The translations under genes were made by a program, and so were the position numbers. 64,000 bases of DNA from JBLMYQ01 sp050260055 (GTDB lineage: Bacteria > Bacillota > Clostridia > Acetivibrionales > UBA4821), in NCBI GenBank assembly GCA_050260055.1, contig JBLNBO010000044.1, positions 5,483 through 69,482 on the forward strand, given 5' to 3'. The notes below the pieces were generated by a model. The model saw only the letters and a list, made by a program, of their open reading frames with translations, was not told the origin of the DNA and did no database searches. This document shows, piece by piece, positions 32,079 to 40,546 of the stretch (its first letter is position 1; each line of letters begins with the position of its first letter).

Positions 32079-34652
32079 TTGGGAACATCAGGAGATATTC
32101 ATGAAGAAATCGAGAGTATAAAAGAAGATATCAAGTTGTTGAAAGATGTTGTGCTGGCTCAAATAGAAAGGCAGAATCGAAGCTTTAATGAAATAGCTGA
32201 AAAACAAGAAACCCTCAACAGTCAGTTTGAAGGATTTTCTAGAATGTTTTTCTCTGGAGCAGTGATTACTCCCGAAGTAGAGCCTTTTATGAATAAGAGT
32301 TCTGTTCCTAAAGAAATTTACCAAGAAGATGTACCCGAAGAAGAACAGTCATTTCCGTCAGAGATAAGTTCTGTTGTTCAGGAAGAACAGATAGAAGAAA
32401 TAAAACCTACAGAGGAAGCTAGTGTAAAAATTGATCAAGCTGCTAGTCAAGAAGAAATTGAAAAAGAGCAGCCTGAGAAGGAAGTCTTATATGAAGAAAA
32501 TGCTCCATCTGTATTCAATAGTAAGGAAATTAATAATGACAAAAATGGTTTTAAATCAGAACAGCAAAATTATTACCAGGTTAAAACAAAACAACCTAAG
32601 CAGGCTGACGAACTGGAATTTCGTATAGGCGGCATTTGGCTGAACAGGATTGCAATAATTTTAATCGTTATTGGAACTGCATTCTTTTTGAAATATGCAT
32701 TTGATAACAATTGGGTAGGGCCTATAACAAGGGTGATAATTGGTGTTGCGTTTGGAATTTCATTCCTGGTGGCAGGAGAGGTTTTTCAAAATAAGAAATA
32801 CAGCATATTTGCACAGGGACTCACAGGTGGAGGTATTGCAATTTTATACTTCTCAATTTTTGCAGGATATTATTTTTTCAAAGATCAGAACATAATACCT
32901 TATCCTGCTGCAATGATTCTTATGGTTCTTATTACTGCAACTGCAGTTGTTCTCTCGGTTAAGTATGATTCAATGGCAATTGCGCTCCTGGGGCTTTTTG
33001 GAGGATTTTTAACTCCATTTATGCTTGCAACAAATGATAAAAACTATTTTGGGCTTTTTACATATTTGCTTATTCTAAATATAGGAATACTATCAATCTC
33101 ATATTATAAAAAGTGGTCTTTACTTTCTATTCTCAGTTTCTTTATGACAGAAATAATTCTGTTTGCTAGTTTAATTTCATATTTTTATGAGATAAAAGAG
33201 AGATTCTTATTTTCAGAGACTTTCTTTACAATATTCTTTATAATGTATCTTCTAATTCCTTTGGTATATGCTGCAGTGAGGTCGGAAAAGGTAACTCCCG
33301 GGCAGATTACGCTTTTAACGTTTAATACAATTTTTTATACCATTGCAAGCTTTATTATGATTACTGCTGTATACTCACGGTTCAATGGACTTTTTGCAGT
33401 ACTAATGGCAGCAATCTTTTTTGGAGTAGGCTGCTGGTTTAACAGTATAAATTCTGAGGATAAAAGTACACGTGTATTATTGTTTGGAACAGCAATAACC
33501 TTCATCACTCTTGCAGTTCCACTTCAGATGTACAAATATACGGTTCTTGATTTTATTACAATGGGGTGGGTTATAGAAAGTATAATTCTGCTTTATGCGA
33601 GCTTTAAAATTGAAAGTAGTAAAATGAGAAAAGCAGCAGTTATTATAATGTCGATTACTGCGTTAAAATTCTTTATGTTTGGAATATCAGGATTTTATCT
33701 TAAAGAGGTTACTTCAGGCGGAAATTACCTTCCCATACTTAATAAATGGTCTATTGAGTTTCTAGTAGTAACTACCGGGTTATTTGCAGTATGGTATTTG
33801 TACAGGAAGAATATTGATTTTATTGGCAAAGAAGGTATCTATATAAAGAATATTTTTGCAGTTGCTGCAAATACGTTTTTATTCTTACAGATTTCAATGG
33901 AAATATCGAATTATTTTCTGGCAAAACAAGCACTGAATTATTCAGTTTCTTTAAGCTATAGAATGCTGAAAAATGGTCTGATGAGCATTTCCTGGAGTTT
34001 ATATGCATTCACAATCGGATATCTTGGGTTTGTCAAAAGAAGCCGCTTTATGAGAAATGTGGCGATTGGAATGATATCTTTAACATTTGCGAAGATTCTT
34101 ATTTATGATTTTGCGTTTTCCTCTCAGGGGTATAGCAATTATTTGCTGATATTTAATATTAAGTTTTTAAGCACGCTTGTTATAATTGGTGTAACATTAG
34201 CGTTTTGCTGGTTTTACAAAACATATAGTGAAAGTATTGAAAACCTTGAAACCGGCATATTTAATACTTTAATTATGGCAGCAATGATTATTTTCGGCAT
34301 GAGCATTACATCTGAAAACATTCGCTATTTCAATTCTATTGGATTTAGTCCGGAGAATAATATTGCAATCCGGATGCAATTCGGGATTTCAAGCATATGG
34401 GCAATTTATTCTATTATCTTGGTAGTAATCGGAATCATAAAAAGATATAAACCAGCTAGAATTTTTGCAATGACGCTATTTGGGATTACTATATTAAAGG
34501 TGTTCTTTTCAGATCTTTCAGTATTAACTGGCGCATATAGAGTTTTATCCTTTATTATATTAGGGTTTATACTATTGGCTGTATCATTCCTATACCAGAA
34601 ATATAAGGATATAATTATTTATGACTTACCACGCGAAAATAATAATGATTAA
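32079..34652 (+). CDS. DUF2339 polytopic membrane protein
   Basis: 857 residues from TTG 32079 (GGGGGGA upstream). The first roughly 50 residues are a coiled coil, then an acidic low-complexity linker to about 175. From about residue 183 the DUF2339 signature begins (EFRIGGIWLNRIAIILIVIGTAFFLKYAFDNNWVGP), followed by roughly 20 or more membrane helices to the end. Function of this family is unknown; surface-polymer or transport roles have been suggested but not shown. It sits in the his operon by position only. Confidence 0.88.
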   Translation: MGTSGDIHEEIESIKEDIKLLKDVVLAQIERQNRSFNEIAEKQETLNSQFEGFSRMFFSGAVITPEVEPFMNKSSVPKEIYQEDVPEEEQSFPSEISSVVQEEQIEEIKPTEEASVKIDQAASQEEIEKEQPEKEVLYEENAPSVFNSKEINNDKNGFKSEQQNYYQVKTKQPKQADELEFRIGGIWLNRIAIILIVIGTAFFLKYAFDNNWVGPITRVIIGVAFGISFLVAGEVFQNKKYSIFAQGLTGGGIAILYFSIFAGYYFFKDQNIIPYPAAMILMVLITATAVVLSVKYDSMAIALLGLFGGFLTPFMLATNDKNYFGLFTYLLILNIGILSISYYKKWSLLSILSFFMTEIILFASLISYFYEIKERFLFSETFFTIFFIMYLLIPLVYAAVRSEKVTPGQITLLTFNTIFYTIASFIMITAVYSRFNGLFAVLMAAIFFGVGCWFNSINSEDKSTRVLLFGTAITFITLAVPLQMYKYTVLDFITMGWVIESIILLYASFKIESSKMRKAAVIIMSITALKFFMFGISGFYLKEVTSGGNYLPILNKWSIEFLVVTTGLFAVWYLYRKNIDFIGKEGIYIKNIFAVAANTFLFLQISMEISNYFLAKQALNYSVSLSYRMLKNGLMSISWSLYAFTIGYLGFVKRSRFMRNVAIGMISLTFAKILIYDFAFSSQGYSNYLLIFNIKFLSTLVIIGVTLAFCWFYKTYSESIENLETGIFNTLIMAAMIIFGMSITSENIRYFNSIGFSPENNIAIRMQFGISSIWAIYSIILVVIGIIKRYKPARIFAMTLFGITILKVFFSDLSVLTGAYRVLSFIILGFILLAVSFLYQKYKDIIIYDLPRENNND

Positions 34653-34663
34653 TGGGGCGAAGA

Positions 34664-34738
34664 ATGAAAAGAAGTAATGTGTTTGGCACTTGCAATTGTT
34701 GTTGCAAAAGCGCTAAAAATATTACGGGAGGGAAATAG
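34664..34738 (+). CDS. Possible 24-residue cysteine-rich peptide
   Basis: ATG 34664 to TAG 34736-34738 encodes 24 residues with the core FGTCNCCCKSAKN, four cysteines in five positions. GGGGCGA lies about 6 nt upstream as a weak SD. The short length makes chance possible. It lies between the DUF2339 gene and hisA on the same strand. I do not recognise it. Confidence 0.3.
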   Translation: MKRSNVFGTCNCCCKSAKNITGGK

Positions 34739-34819
34739 GCTTGCAGAATAATAGTGTTCAATACTTGTAAAGTAATTTCTATTGTTTTCACTGGTTAATA
34801 AATATTAGGAGGATAATAA

Positions 34820-35533
34820 ATGATTGTTTTTCCTGCGATTGACATAAGAGACGGCAAATGTGTAAGATTGTTAAAAGGTGATTTTAACAAAGAAACAATA
34901 TATGGCGATGATCCGGTTAGCATGGCATTAAGCTGGCAGGAGCAAGGAGCGAAGTATCTGCATGTGGTTGACCTTGATGGAGCAAGAGTGGGAACACCAA
35001 AAAATTTCGAAATTATCGAGAAAATTATCCAAACACTTGATATTCCTGTCCAAGTAGGAGGAGGAATAAGAAGCCTGGAAACTGCCAAGAAGATTATCAA
35101 TGCAGGGGCAAGTAGAATAATTATTGGAACATCAGCAATCACAAAGCCATTTATGCTTATTGAAGCAATTAATGAGCTTGAAGAGAAACTTGTTGTGGGA
35201 ATTGATTCAAAGGATGGTTACGTTGCCATTCAGGGTTGGGAAAGCAAAAGCTCAAGAACAACCTTGGATTTCGCGAAAGAAATTGAAGTATTGGGAGTTA
35301 AAACCATTATTTGTACAGAGATTTCCAGGGATGGAACTCTTACTGGACCGGATATGGAGGGAATAAAGGCACTTGTTGAGCAGACTGGAATTGACGTAGT
35401 TGCTTCTGGTGGAGTTGGTTCTATTGAGGATTTGATAAACCTTAGAGAAATCGGGGCAGCAGGAGCTATAGTAGGGAAAGCCTTGTATTCGGGTAATGTT
35501 ACTATGGAACAAATCACTGAAATATTTAGATGA
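34820..35533 (+). CDS. hisA: ProFAR isomerase
   Basis: 237 residues; ATG 34820 after AGGAGGA. (beta/alpha)8 barrel with the catalytic aspartate in FPAIDIRDGKCVRL (about 4-17), the second in CTEISRDGTLTGPD (about 167-180), and phosphate-binding GGGIR and SGGVG. It isomerises ProFAR to PRFAR, the HisHF substrate. It is separated from hisIE by the DUF2339 gene. Confidence 0.97.
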   Translation: MIVFPAIDIRDGKCVRLLKGDFNKETIYGDDPVSMALSWQEQGAKYLHVVDLDGARVGTPKNFEIIEKIIQTLDIPVQVGGGIRSLETAKKIINAGASRIIIGTSAITKPFMLIEAINELEEKLVVGIDSKDGYVAIQGWESKSSRTTLDFAKEIEVLGVKTIICTEISRDGTLTGPDMEGIKALVEQTGIDVVASGGVGSIEDLINLREIGAAGAIVGKALYSGNVTMEQITEIFR

Positions 35534-35546
35534 GAAGGGGATAAAG

Positions 35547-36569
35547 ATGCTTACTTACAAAGATTCTGGAGTAAATGTTGAAGCAGGTTACAAATCAGTA
35601 GAACTAATAAAGAAACATGTTAAAAGTACCTTCAGGCCTGAGGTGCTTACTGACTTGGGAGGCTTTGGAGGGCTATTTGCACTTTCTTCTGGAAAATACA
35701 AGGAGCCTGTTCTTGTATCAGGAACAGATGGAGTAGGAACAAAGCTCAAAATTGCATTCTTATCTGACAAGCATGACACTATTGGTCAAGATTGTGTAGC
35801 GATGTGTGTTAATGATGTTGTATGCTGTGGAGCGGAGCCTTTATTTTTTCTGGATTATCTTGCAGTTGGCAAAAATGTGCCCGAGCAGATTGAACAGATT
35901 GTCAAGGGAGTTGCAGATGGGTGTGTGCTGGCGGGATGTTCTCTTATTGGCGGAGAAACTGCTGAAATGCCAGGATTTTATAAAGAAGGCGAATATGACC
36001 TTGCAGGTTTCTGTGTTGGTATAGTAGATAAATCCAAGATTATTGACGGAAGAAATGTTAAACAAGGAGATGCATTAATTGGTATTCCTTCAAGTGGAAT
36101 TCACAGTAACGGTTATTCAATGGTTAGAAAGGTACTAAACCCAACCCCTGAAAAACTAAAAGAATATGTAAAGAATCTTAACTGCACACTTGGAGAAGAG
36201 ATCTTAAAGCCTACAAGAATATATGTAAAGCTTATTCTACAGCTCATTGAAAAGTTTGATATAAAAGGTATTGCCAACATGACTGGCGGTGGATTTTATG
36301 AGAACATTCCAAGGACAATTCCTAAAGGATTAAGAGTTAAAATTACACGCGGGAGCTGGCCTGTACTGTCTATATTTGAGTTGATTAAGGATTTAGGCAA
36401 TATCGAAGAAAAAGAAATGTTCAACACATTTAACATGGGAATTGGTATGGTAATGGTAGCAGATAATGCAATTGCAGAGCAGATTATCAATTATATGAGC
36501 AGTATTGGAGAAAAAGCGTATATAATTGGGGAGATAATTGAAGGTGAGGCAGGTGTAGAATTTTGTTAA
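35547..36569 (+). CDS. purM: Phosphoribosylformylglycinamidine cyclo-ligase
   Basis: 340 residues from ATG 35547 (AGAAGGGG 6 nt upstream). AIR synthetase motifs: YKDSGVNVEAG, SGTDGVGTKLK, MCVNDVVCCGAEPLFFLDY, LIGGETAEMPGFY, GIHSNGYSMVR and NMTGGGFYENI. Closes the imidazole ring of AIR using ATP. The purN start lies within its last codons. Confidence 0.97.
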   Translation: MLTYKDSGVNVEAGYKSVELIKKHVKSTFRPEVLTDLGGFGGLFALSSGKYKEPVLVSGTDGVGTKLKIAFLSDKHDTIGQDCVAMCVNDVVCCGAEPLFFLDYLAVGKNVPEQIEQIVKGVADGCVLAGCSLIGGETAEMPGFYKEGEYDLAGFCVGIVDKSKIIDGRNVKQGDALIGIPSSGIHSNGYSMVRKVLNPTPEKLKEYVKNLNCTLGEEILKPTRIYVKLILQLIEKFDIKGIANMTGGGFYENIPRTIPKGLRVKITRGSWPVLSIFELIKDLGNIEEKEMFNTFNMGIGMVMVADNAIAEQIINYMSSIGEKAYIIGEIIEGEAGVEFC

Positions 36570-37195
36570 AAATCGGGGTATTGGTATCAGGAGGAGGAAC
36601 AAACCTTCAATCTGTTATTGATGCAATAGAATCAGGATATATCCCAAATTCCGAAATAGTAACTGTTGTATCTAGCAAAAAGGATGCATATGCGCTTGAA
36701 CGAGCAAAAAAACATGGAATTACGAGGGAATACATATCAAGAAAAGATTTTGAAACCCAAAAAGATTATGATTGTGCACTTGTAGATAATATGAAAAAAC
36801 ATGGTGTCCAGCTGGTTTTACTCTGCGGTTTTCTCTCTATTCTTGGAGAATTCTTTATAAAAGAATTCGAAGGAAGAATCATAAATATCCATCCTGCACT
36901 GATCCCTTCATTTTGCGGCAAGGGTTATTACGGTTTAAAGGTGCACGAGCAGGCGTTGAATTATGGAGTTAAAATAACCGGAGCGACAGTTCATTTTGTT
37001 GAGCTAGAGCCTGATGCAGGCCCGATAATTTTACAAAAAGCAGTTGAAATAAAAGAAGATGATACTCCTGAGACACTGCAGAAAAGGGTTATGGAAGAGG
37101 CTGAGTGGGTATTGATGCCTCTTGCTGTAAAATTATACGCTGAAAATAGACTTGAAATTGTAGATAAAAGAGTTAGAATAAAAAAGAAAGAGTAA
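36563..37195 (+). CDS. purN: Phosphoribosylglycinamide formyltransferase
   Basis: 210 residues from TTG 36563, overlapping purM by 7 nt. KIGVLVSGGGTNLQ is the N-terminal signature, and the catalytic Asn-His-Asp set is in NIHPALIPSF (about 107-116) and the later ELEPDAGPII segment. Transfers formyl from 10-formyl-THF to GAR. The stop codon is embedded in the left arm of its terminator. Confidence 0.96.
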   Translation: MLKIGVLVSGGGTNLQSVIDAIESGYIPNSEIVTVVSSKKDAYALERAKKHGITREYISRKDFETQKDYDCALVDNMKKHGVQLVLLCGFLSILGEFFIKEFEGRIINIHPALIPSFCGKGYYGLKVHEQALNYGVKITGATVHFVELEPDAGPIILQKAVEIKEDDTPETLQKRVMEEAEWVLMPLAVKLYAENRLEIVDKRVRIKKKE

Positions 37196-37232
37196 TCCTT
37201 AAGGCGGTATACCAATAAGAGGATTACTCTTT
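37187..37232 (+). terminator. Terminator after purN
   Basis: AAAGAGTAATCC (37187-37198) and GGATTACTCTTT (37221-37232) form a 12-bp stem; the purN stop codon lies inside the left arm. Confidence 0.75.
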
Positions 37233-37268
37233 CTAGTTATAGTATTGCAGAAAGGAATGATTGTTTAA

Positions 37269-38465
37269 ATGAATTCAGAAAATGATTCAATAAAACAGAT
37301 GAGGATTGAAATTCCTGGGTTGATAGTTGAAAATAATAAAAAAAGCTTTATCCCTGAATGGTTTCAGATTCAATTCGGAAATCTTCTTAATGAAATAATT
37401 AAAATGCATTTTATAGAATCAATCGAAAGAAAGAAAGAAAGCAGCAGCCAGGAGGAAAAGACAGAAGAGCTTGAAGAAAATCAGGAATATGTAAGTTGGA
37501 ATCAAGATTCCGATTTGCAGTTATTTAATATAACTGGATTTATTAAATATGAAGAAAAGACAAAAGCATCAATTCAGGTGATGATTGGAAAGGGTGATTC
37601 GATTAAGTTTTCAAAAACTTATTCGGGTGAAGTTAATGTACTTATTAATACCTTGCAGGGAATTATTGAAGACATACAGGATTTTATAAAAAGAAATGCT
37701 TCTTCAGAGTTTAATATAGATGCAGAAGTAAATTATAAACAATGCATAAAAGAGGTTATCAATCTTTTGCAAGAGCATACAGATGAAGATTCCCTTGAAA
37801 AGCACTTTATTACGGGAATGTTTTTAGCAATGGATGGAGAAGAGGAAAAATCCTTAGAAAATCTTGATTATGTTATTAAGAACTCTTCTAATGCCGAAAT
37901 GGTTCAGGATTGCTATAAACTGGTGCTAAATGTTAAAGCTAGTAAGAGTATGAAGGATTTAGATAGTGCACAGAACGAGGTATACAATGGCGATCCTGCA
38001 AAGGCGGTTTCGTTGATTGAGAGTCTGATACAAATTACTCCAAAGTATGCACATCTTCATTATCTTTTAGGTATGGCCTTAAAGAAAAGCGGACAGCTGG
38101 AAAAATCAATTCTGGCATTTAAGAATGCACTTGAAATAGATTCTGAGCATGTTCCATCATGCAGGGAATTGGCCGAAGAGCTGGTTTCAATTGACAATCT
38201 TTCAGAAGCTGAAAAAATGTATAAAAGAATAATAGAAATGGGACAAGCTAATGCAACAGATTATTATAATCTTGGGATGTGCTTAAAGAGACTTGGTAGA
38301 AGCAAGGAATTGGATGAAATAATTGAAAAGATTAAAGAGCTTGACACAGAAGGGAAGCTTGATAGCTATATTTTTAATCTGTTTGATATGGGGTCAAGCT
38401 TTTTGAATGATGATGTTAAGCCTGAAAAGAAGAAGTCTTTATGGAGTAGGGTGTTCGGAAAATAA
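37269..38465 (+). CDS. Tetratricopeptide-repeat protein
   Basis: 398 residues. The N-terminal roughly 150 residues are acidic and not recognised. From about 170 there are TPR-type helical pairs, clearest at about 235-310 (AKAVSLIESLIQITPKYAHLHYLLGMALKKSGQLEKSILAFKNALEI region) and 310-350 (ADELVSIDNLSEAEKMYKRII-like). It ends in a basic tail. TPR proteins act as scaffolds; the partner is unknown. No signal peptide seen. GAAAGGA upstream. Confidence 0.75.
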   Translation: MNSENDSIKQMRIEIPGLIVENNKKSFIPEWFQIQFGNLLNEIIKMHFIESIERKKESSSQEEKTEELEENQEYVSWNQDSDLQLFNITGFIKYEEKTKASIQVMIGKGDSIKFSKTYSGEVNVLINTLQGIIEDIQDFIKRNASSEFNIDAEVNYKQCIKEVINLLQEHTDEDSLEKHFITGMFLAMDGEEEKSLENLDYVIKNSSNAEMVQDCYKLVLNVKASKSMKDLDSAQNEVYNGDPAKAVSLIESLIQITPKYAHLHYLLGMALKKSGQLEKSILAFKNALEIDSEHVPSCRELAEELVSIDNLSEAEKMYKRIIEMGQANATDYYNLGMCLKRLGRSKELDEIIEKIKELDTEGKLDSYIFNLFDMGSSFLNDDVKPEKKKSLWSRVFGK

Positions 38466-38562
38466 CAACCTCCCTAGCCCTCCTAATAGGAGGCGAATAG
38501 GAAGTCTTTGAAGAAACAACTAAGATATACTTTTCGCTCCCTTTTTGAGGGAGGATAGGAGG
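38463..38562. repeat. C-rich long imperfect hairpin before purH
   Basis: AACCTCCCTAGCCCTCC on the left and GGGAGGATAGGAGGGTC on the right are largely complementary across about 100 bp, with a small internal hairpin (CCTCCTAATAGGAGG). It lies between the TPR gene and purH. Possibly related to the C-rich runs near 10905 and 40520. Confidence 0.45.
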
Positions 38563-38592
38563 GTCTATAAAATATAGAGGAGGAATTCAAAA

Positions 38593-40137
38593 GTGATTAA
38601 ACGTGCATTAATTAGTGTTTCAGACAAAGCAGGAATAGTAGAATTTGCAAAAGAGCTTGAGAGTTTAGGCGTAGAAATAATTTCAACTGGTGGTACATAC
38701 AATACCTTGAAGAATGCGGGAGTAAAGGTTATCAGCATATCTGATGTAACCGGATTTCCAGAATGCCTTGATGGGAGGGTAAAAACCCTGCATCCAAACA
38801 TTCATGCTGGAATACTTGCAATGAGAAGCAATCCGGAGCATATGGAACAAATAAAGAAGCTTAATGTTGAACTAATTGATTTGGTTGTAATTAATTTATA
38901 TCCATTTAAGCAGACAATTCTCAAAGAAGGTGTTGAGCTTCATGAAGCAATAGAAAACATTGATATTGGCGGGCCAACAATGATAAGGGCTGCAGCAAAG
39001 AACTATCAGGATGTTGCTGTAGTGGTTGACCCTGAAGATTACGAAACAGTTTTGAATGAGTTAAAAAGCCAGAAAGAAATCTCAAAAGAGACTAAATTCA
39101 AACTCGCATGGAAGGTTTTTGAGCATACCAGCCATTATGATGCTTTAATTGCAAATTACTTAAGGGATAAAGCAAATGGAGACAAGTATCCGAAAACGCT
39201 TACAATTACGTTTGAAAAGGCACAGGATATGAGATATGGCGAAAATCCCCACCAGAGTGCCGTTTTCTATAAAGAAGTAGGGAAAAATATTGGCACTTTG
39301 CCATCTGCAGTCCAGCTTCATGGAAAAGAAATGTCATTTAATAATATAAATGATGCAAATGGCGCCCTTGAATTATTAAAGGAATTTGATGAGCCAACAG
39401 TGGTTGCAGTCAAACATACAAATCCATGCGGCGTTGCAAGTGCTGAAACAATTCATGATGCATATTTGAAAGCATATGATTGCGACCCTATATCAATATA
39501 TGGCGGAATAGTAGCAATAAACAGGGAAGTAGATGCAAAGACAGCAGAAGAAATAAATAAAATCTTTGTGGAGATAGTACTTGCACCTTCATATTCAAAA
39601 GAAGCACTTGAAATATTAATGTCAAAAAAGAATATCCGTATCCTTCAGATAGATGAAATATTGAAGAAATATCCTAAGGGAACTTTGGATTATAAAAAGG
39701 TCGGTGGCGGTATCCTTGTTCAGGATGTAAACTCAGAACTGTTAAACCCAGAAGAAATGAAGGTTGTTACAAAGGTTCAGCCTCCAAAAGATAGAATGGA
39801 TGATTTGATGTTTGCATGGAAAATTGTTAAACATATGAAATCAAATGCAATTGCCCTTGTAAAAGATAAGAAGACAGTAGGATTGGGGCCGGGCCAAACC
39901 AACAGAGTTTGGTCAACATCAAATGCTGCGGAAAGAGCAGGAGAAAGAGCAGAGGGTGCAGTGCTTGCATCAGATGCATTTTTCCCGTTTGCAGATAACG
40001 TAGAAGCTGCCGCAAAGGCTGGTATTACAGCGATAATTCAACCAGGTGGGTCAATCAGGGATCAGGATGCAATTGATGCTTGTGATAAGGCTGGGATTGG
40101 CATGATATTTACAGGGATGCGACATTTCAAACACTAA
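38593..40137 (+). CDS. purH: Bifunctional AICAR transformylase / IMP cyclohydrolase
   Basis: 514 residues from GTG 38593 (GAGGAGGA upstream). The N-terminal IMP cyclohydrolase domain begins ALISVSDKAGIVEFAK and contains STGGT and GRVKTLHP; the C-terminal transformylase domain has DMRYGENPHQSA, AVKHTNPCGVA, DCDPISIYGG and IQPGGSIRDQDAI. It performs the last two steps to IMP and consumes the AICAR released by HisHF, a biochemical link to the his genes. Hairpin element copy 4 follows. Confidence 0.97.
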   Translation: MIKRALISVSDKAGIVEFAKELESLGVEIISTGGTYNTLKNAGVKVISISDVTGFPECLDGRVKTLHPNIHAGILAMRSNPEHMEQIKKLNVELIDLVVINLYPFKQTILKEGVELHEAIENIDIGGPTMIRAAAKNYQDVAVVVDPEDYETVLNELKSQKEISKETKFKLAWKVFEHTSHYDALIANYLRDKANGDKYPKTLTITFEKAQDMRYGENPHQSAVFYKEVGKNIGTLPSAVQLHGKEMSFNNINDANGALELLKEFDEPTVVAVKHTNPCGVASAETIHDAYLKAYDCDPISIYGGIVAINREVDAKTAEEINKIFVEIVLAPSYSKEALEILMSKKNIRILQIDEILKKYPKGTLDYKKVGGGILVQDVNSELLNPEEMKVVTKVQPPKDRMDDLMFAWKIVKHMKSNAIALVKDKKTVGLGPGQTNRVWSTSNAAERAGERAEGAVLASDAFFPFADNVEAAAKAGITAIIQPGGSIRDQDAIDACDKAGIGMIFTGMRHFKH

Positions 40138-40139
40138 TC

Positions 40140-40262
40140 CAAAATTGTGATAAGCGTCGATTGGCGGTGTCAAAAATCAATTGTAAAATGCTCACATATA
40201 AAAAATATGCTCCGCTTTTCCAATTGATTTTTTTCTAGCCACTCTTGCTTCTGACAATTTTG
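40140..40262. repeat. Dispersed hairpin element, copy 4 (after purH)
   Basis: 123 bp; outer arms CAAAATTGT (40140-40148) and ACAATTTTG (40254-40262). GATAAGC, TGCTCACATAT, ATATGCTCCGC and TTGCTTCTG are shared with copies 1-3. The middle arms differ completely in sequence but still pair (AAAAATCAATTG with CAATTGATTTTT; TGGC with GCCA). It starts three bases after the purH stop. Confidence 0.78.
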
Positions 40263-40317
40263 CTATACTATTACATTACCTAATAAAAAACTTAGAGTGG
40301 TTTTAAGAGGTGATTTT

Positions 40318-40494
40318 ATGAAAAAAGCAGATAAGACTGAATCATCCACTTACGAAGCAAGCAAGAAGATTAGGAATGAGTGGGATATGAATCCAGTGAC
40401 GAGGGTACATGATAAAGGAGCAAATGACCCATATAAACAAAGAAGAAAAGATAAAAATGACAGAAAATCAGGGCGTGGAGACTACGAGCGATAA
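40318..40494 (+). CDS. Small basic hydrophilic protein
   Basis: 58 residues from ATG 40318 with a good SD (AAGAGGTGA). Strongly charged, no hydrophobic segment or cysteine; the C-terminal half is Lys/Arg/Asp-rich (DPYKQRRKDKNDRKSGRGD). The middle IRNEWDMNPVTRV looks protein-like. Not recognised; possibly nucleic-acid-binding by charge only. It lies between purH and purD. Confidence 0.6.
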   Translation: MKKADKTESSTYEASKKIRNEWDMNPVTRVHDKGANDPYKQRRKDKNDRKSGRGDYER

Positions 40495-40546
40495 TAAAAT
40501 AATACTAATCTCCATCTATTGAAAAGAGAGGGAAAAGGGGTGAGTT

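Noticed and set aside
14814..40262. CRISPR repeats
   Set aside because: The repeats are far apart, long, internally hairpinned and not separated by spacers.
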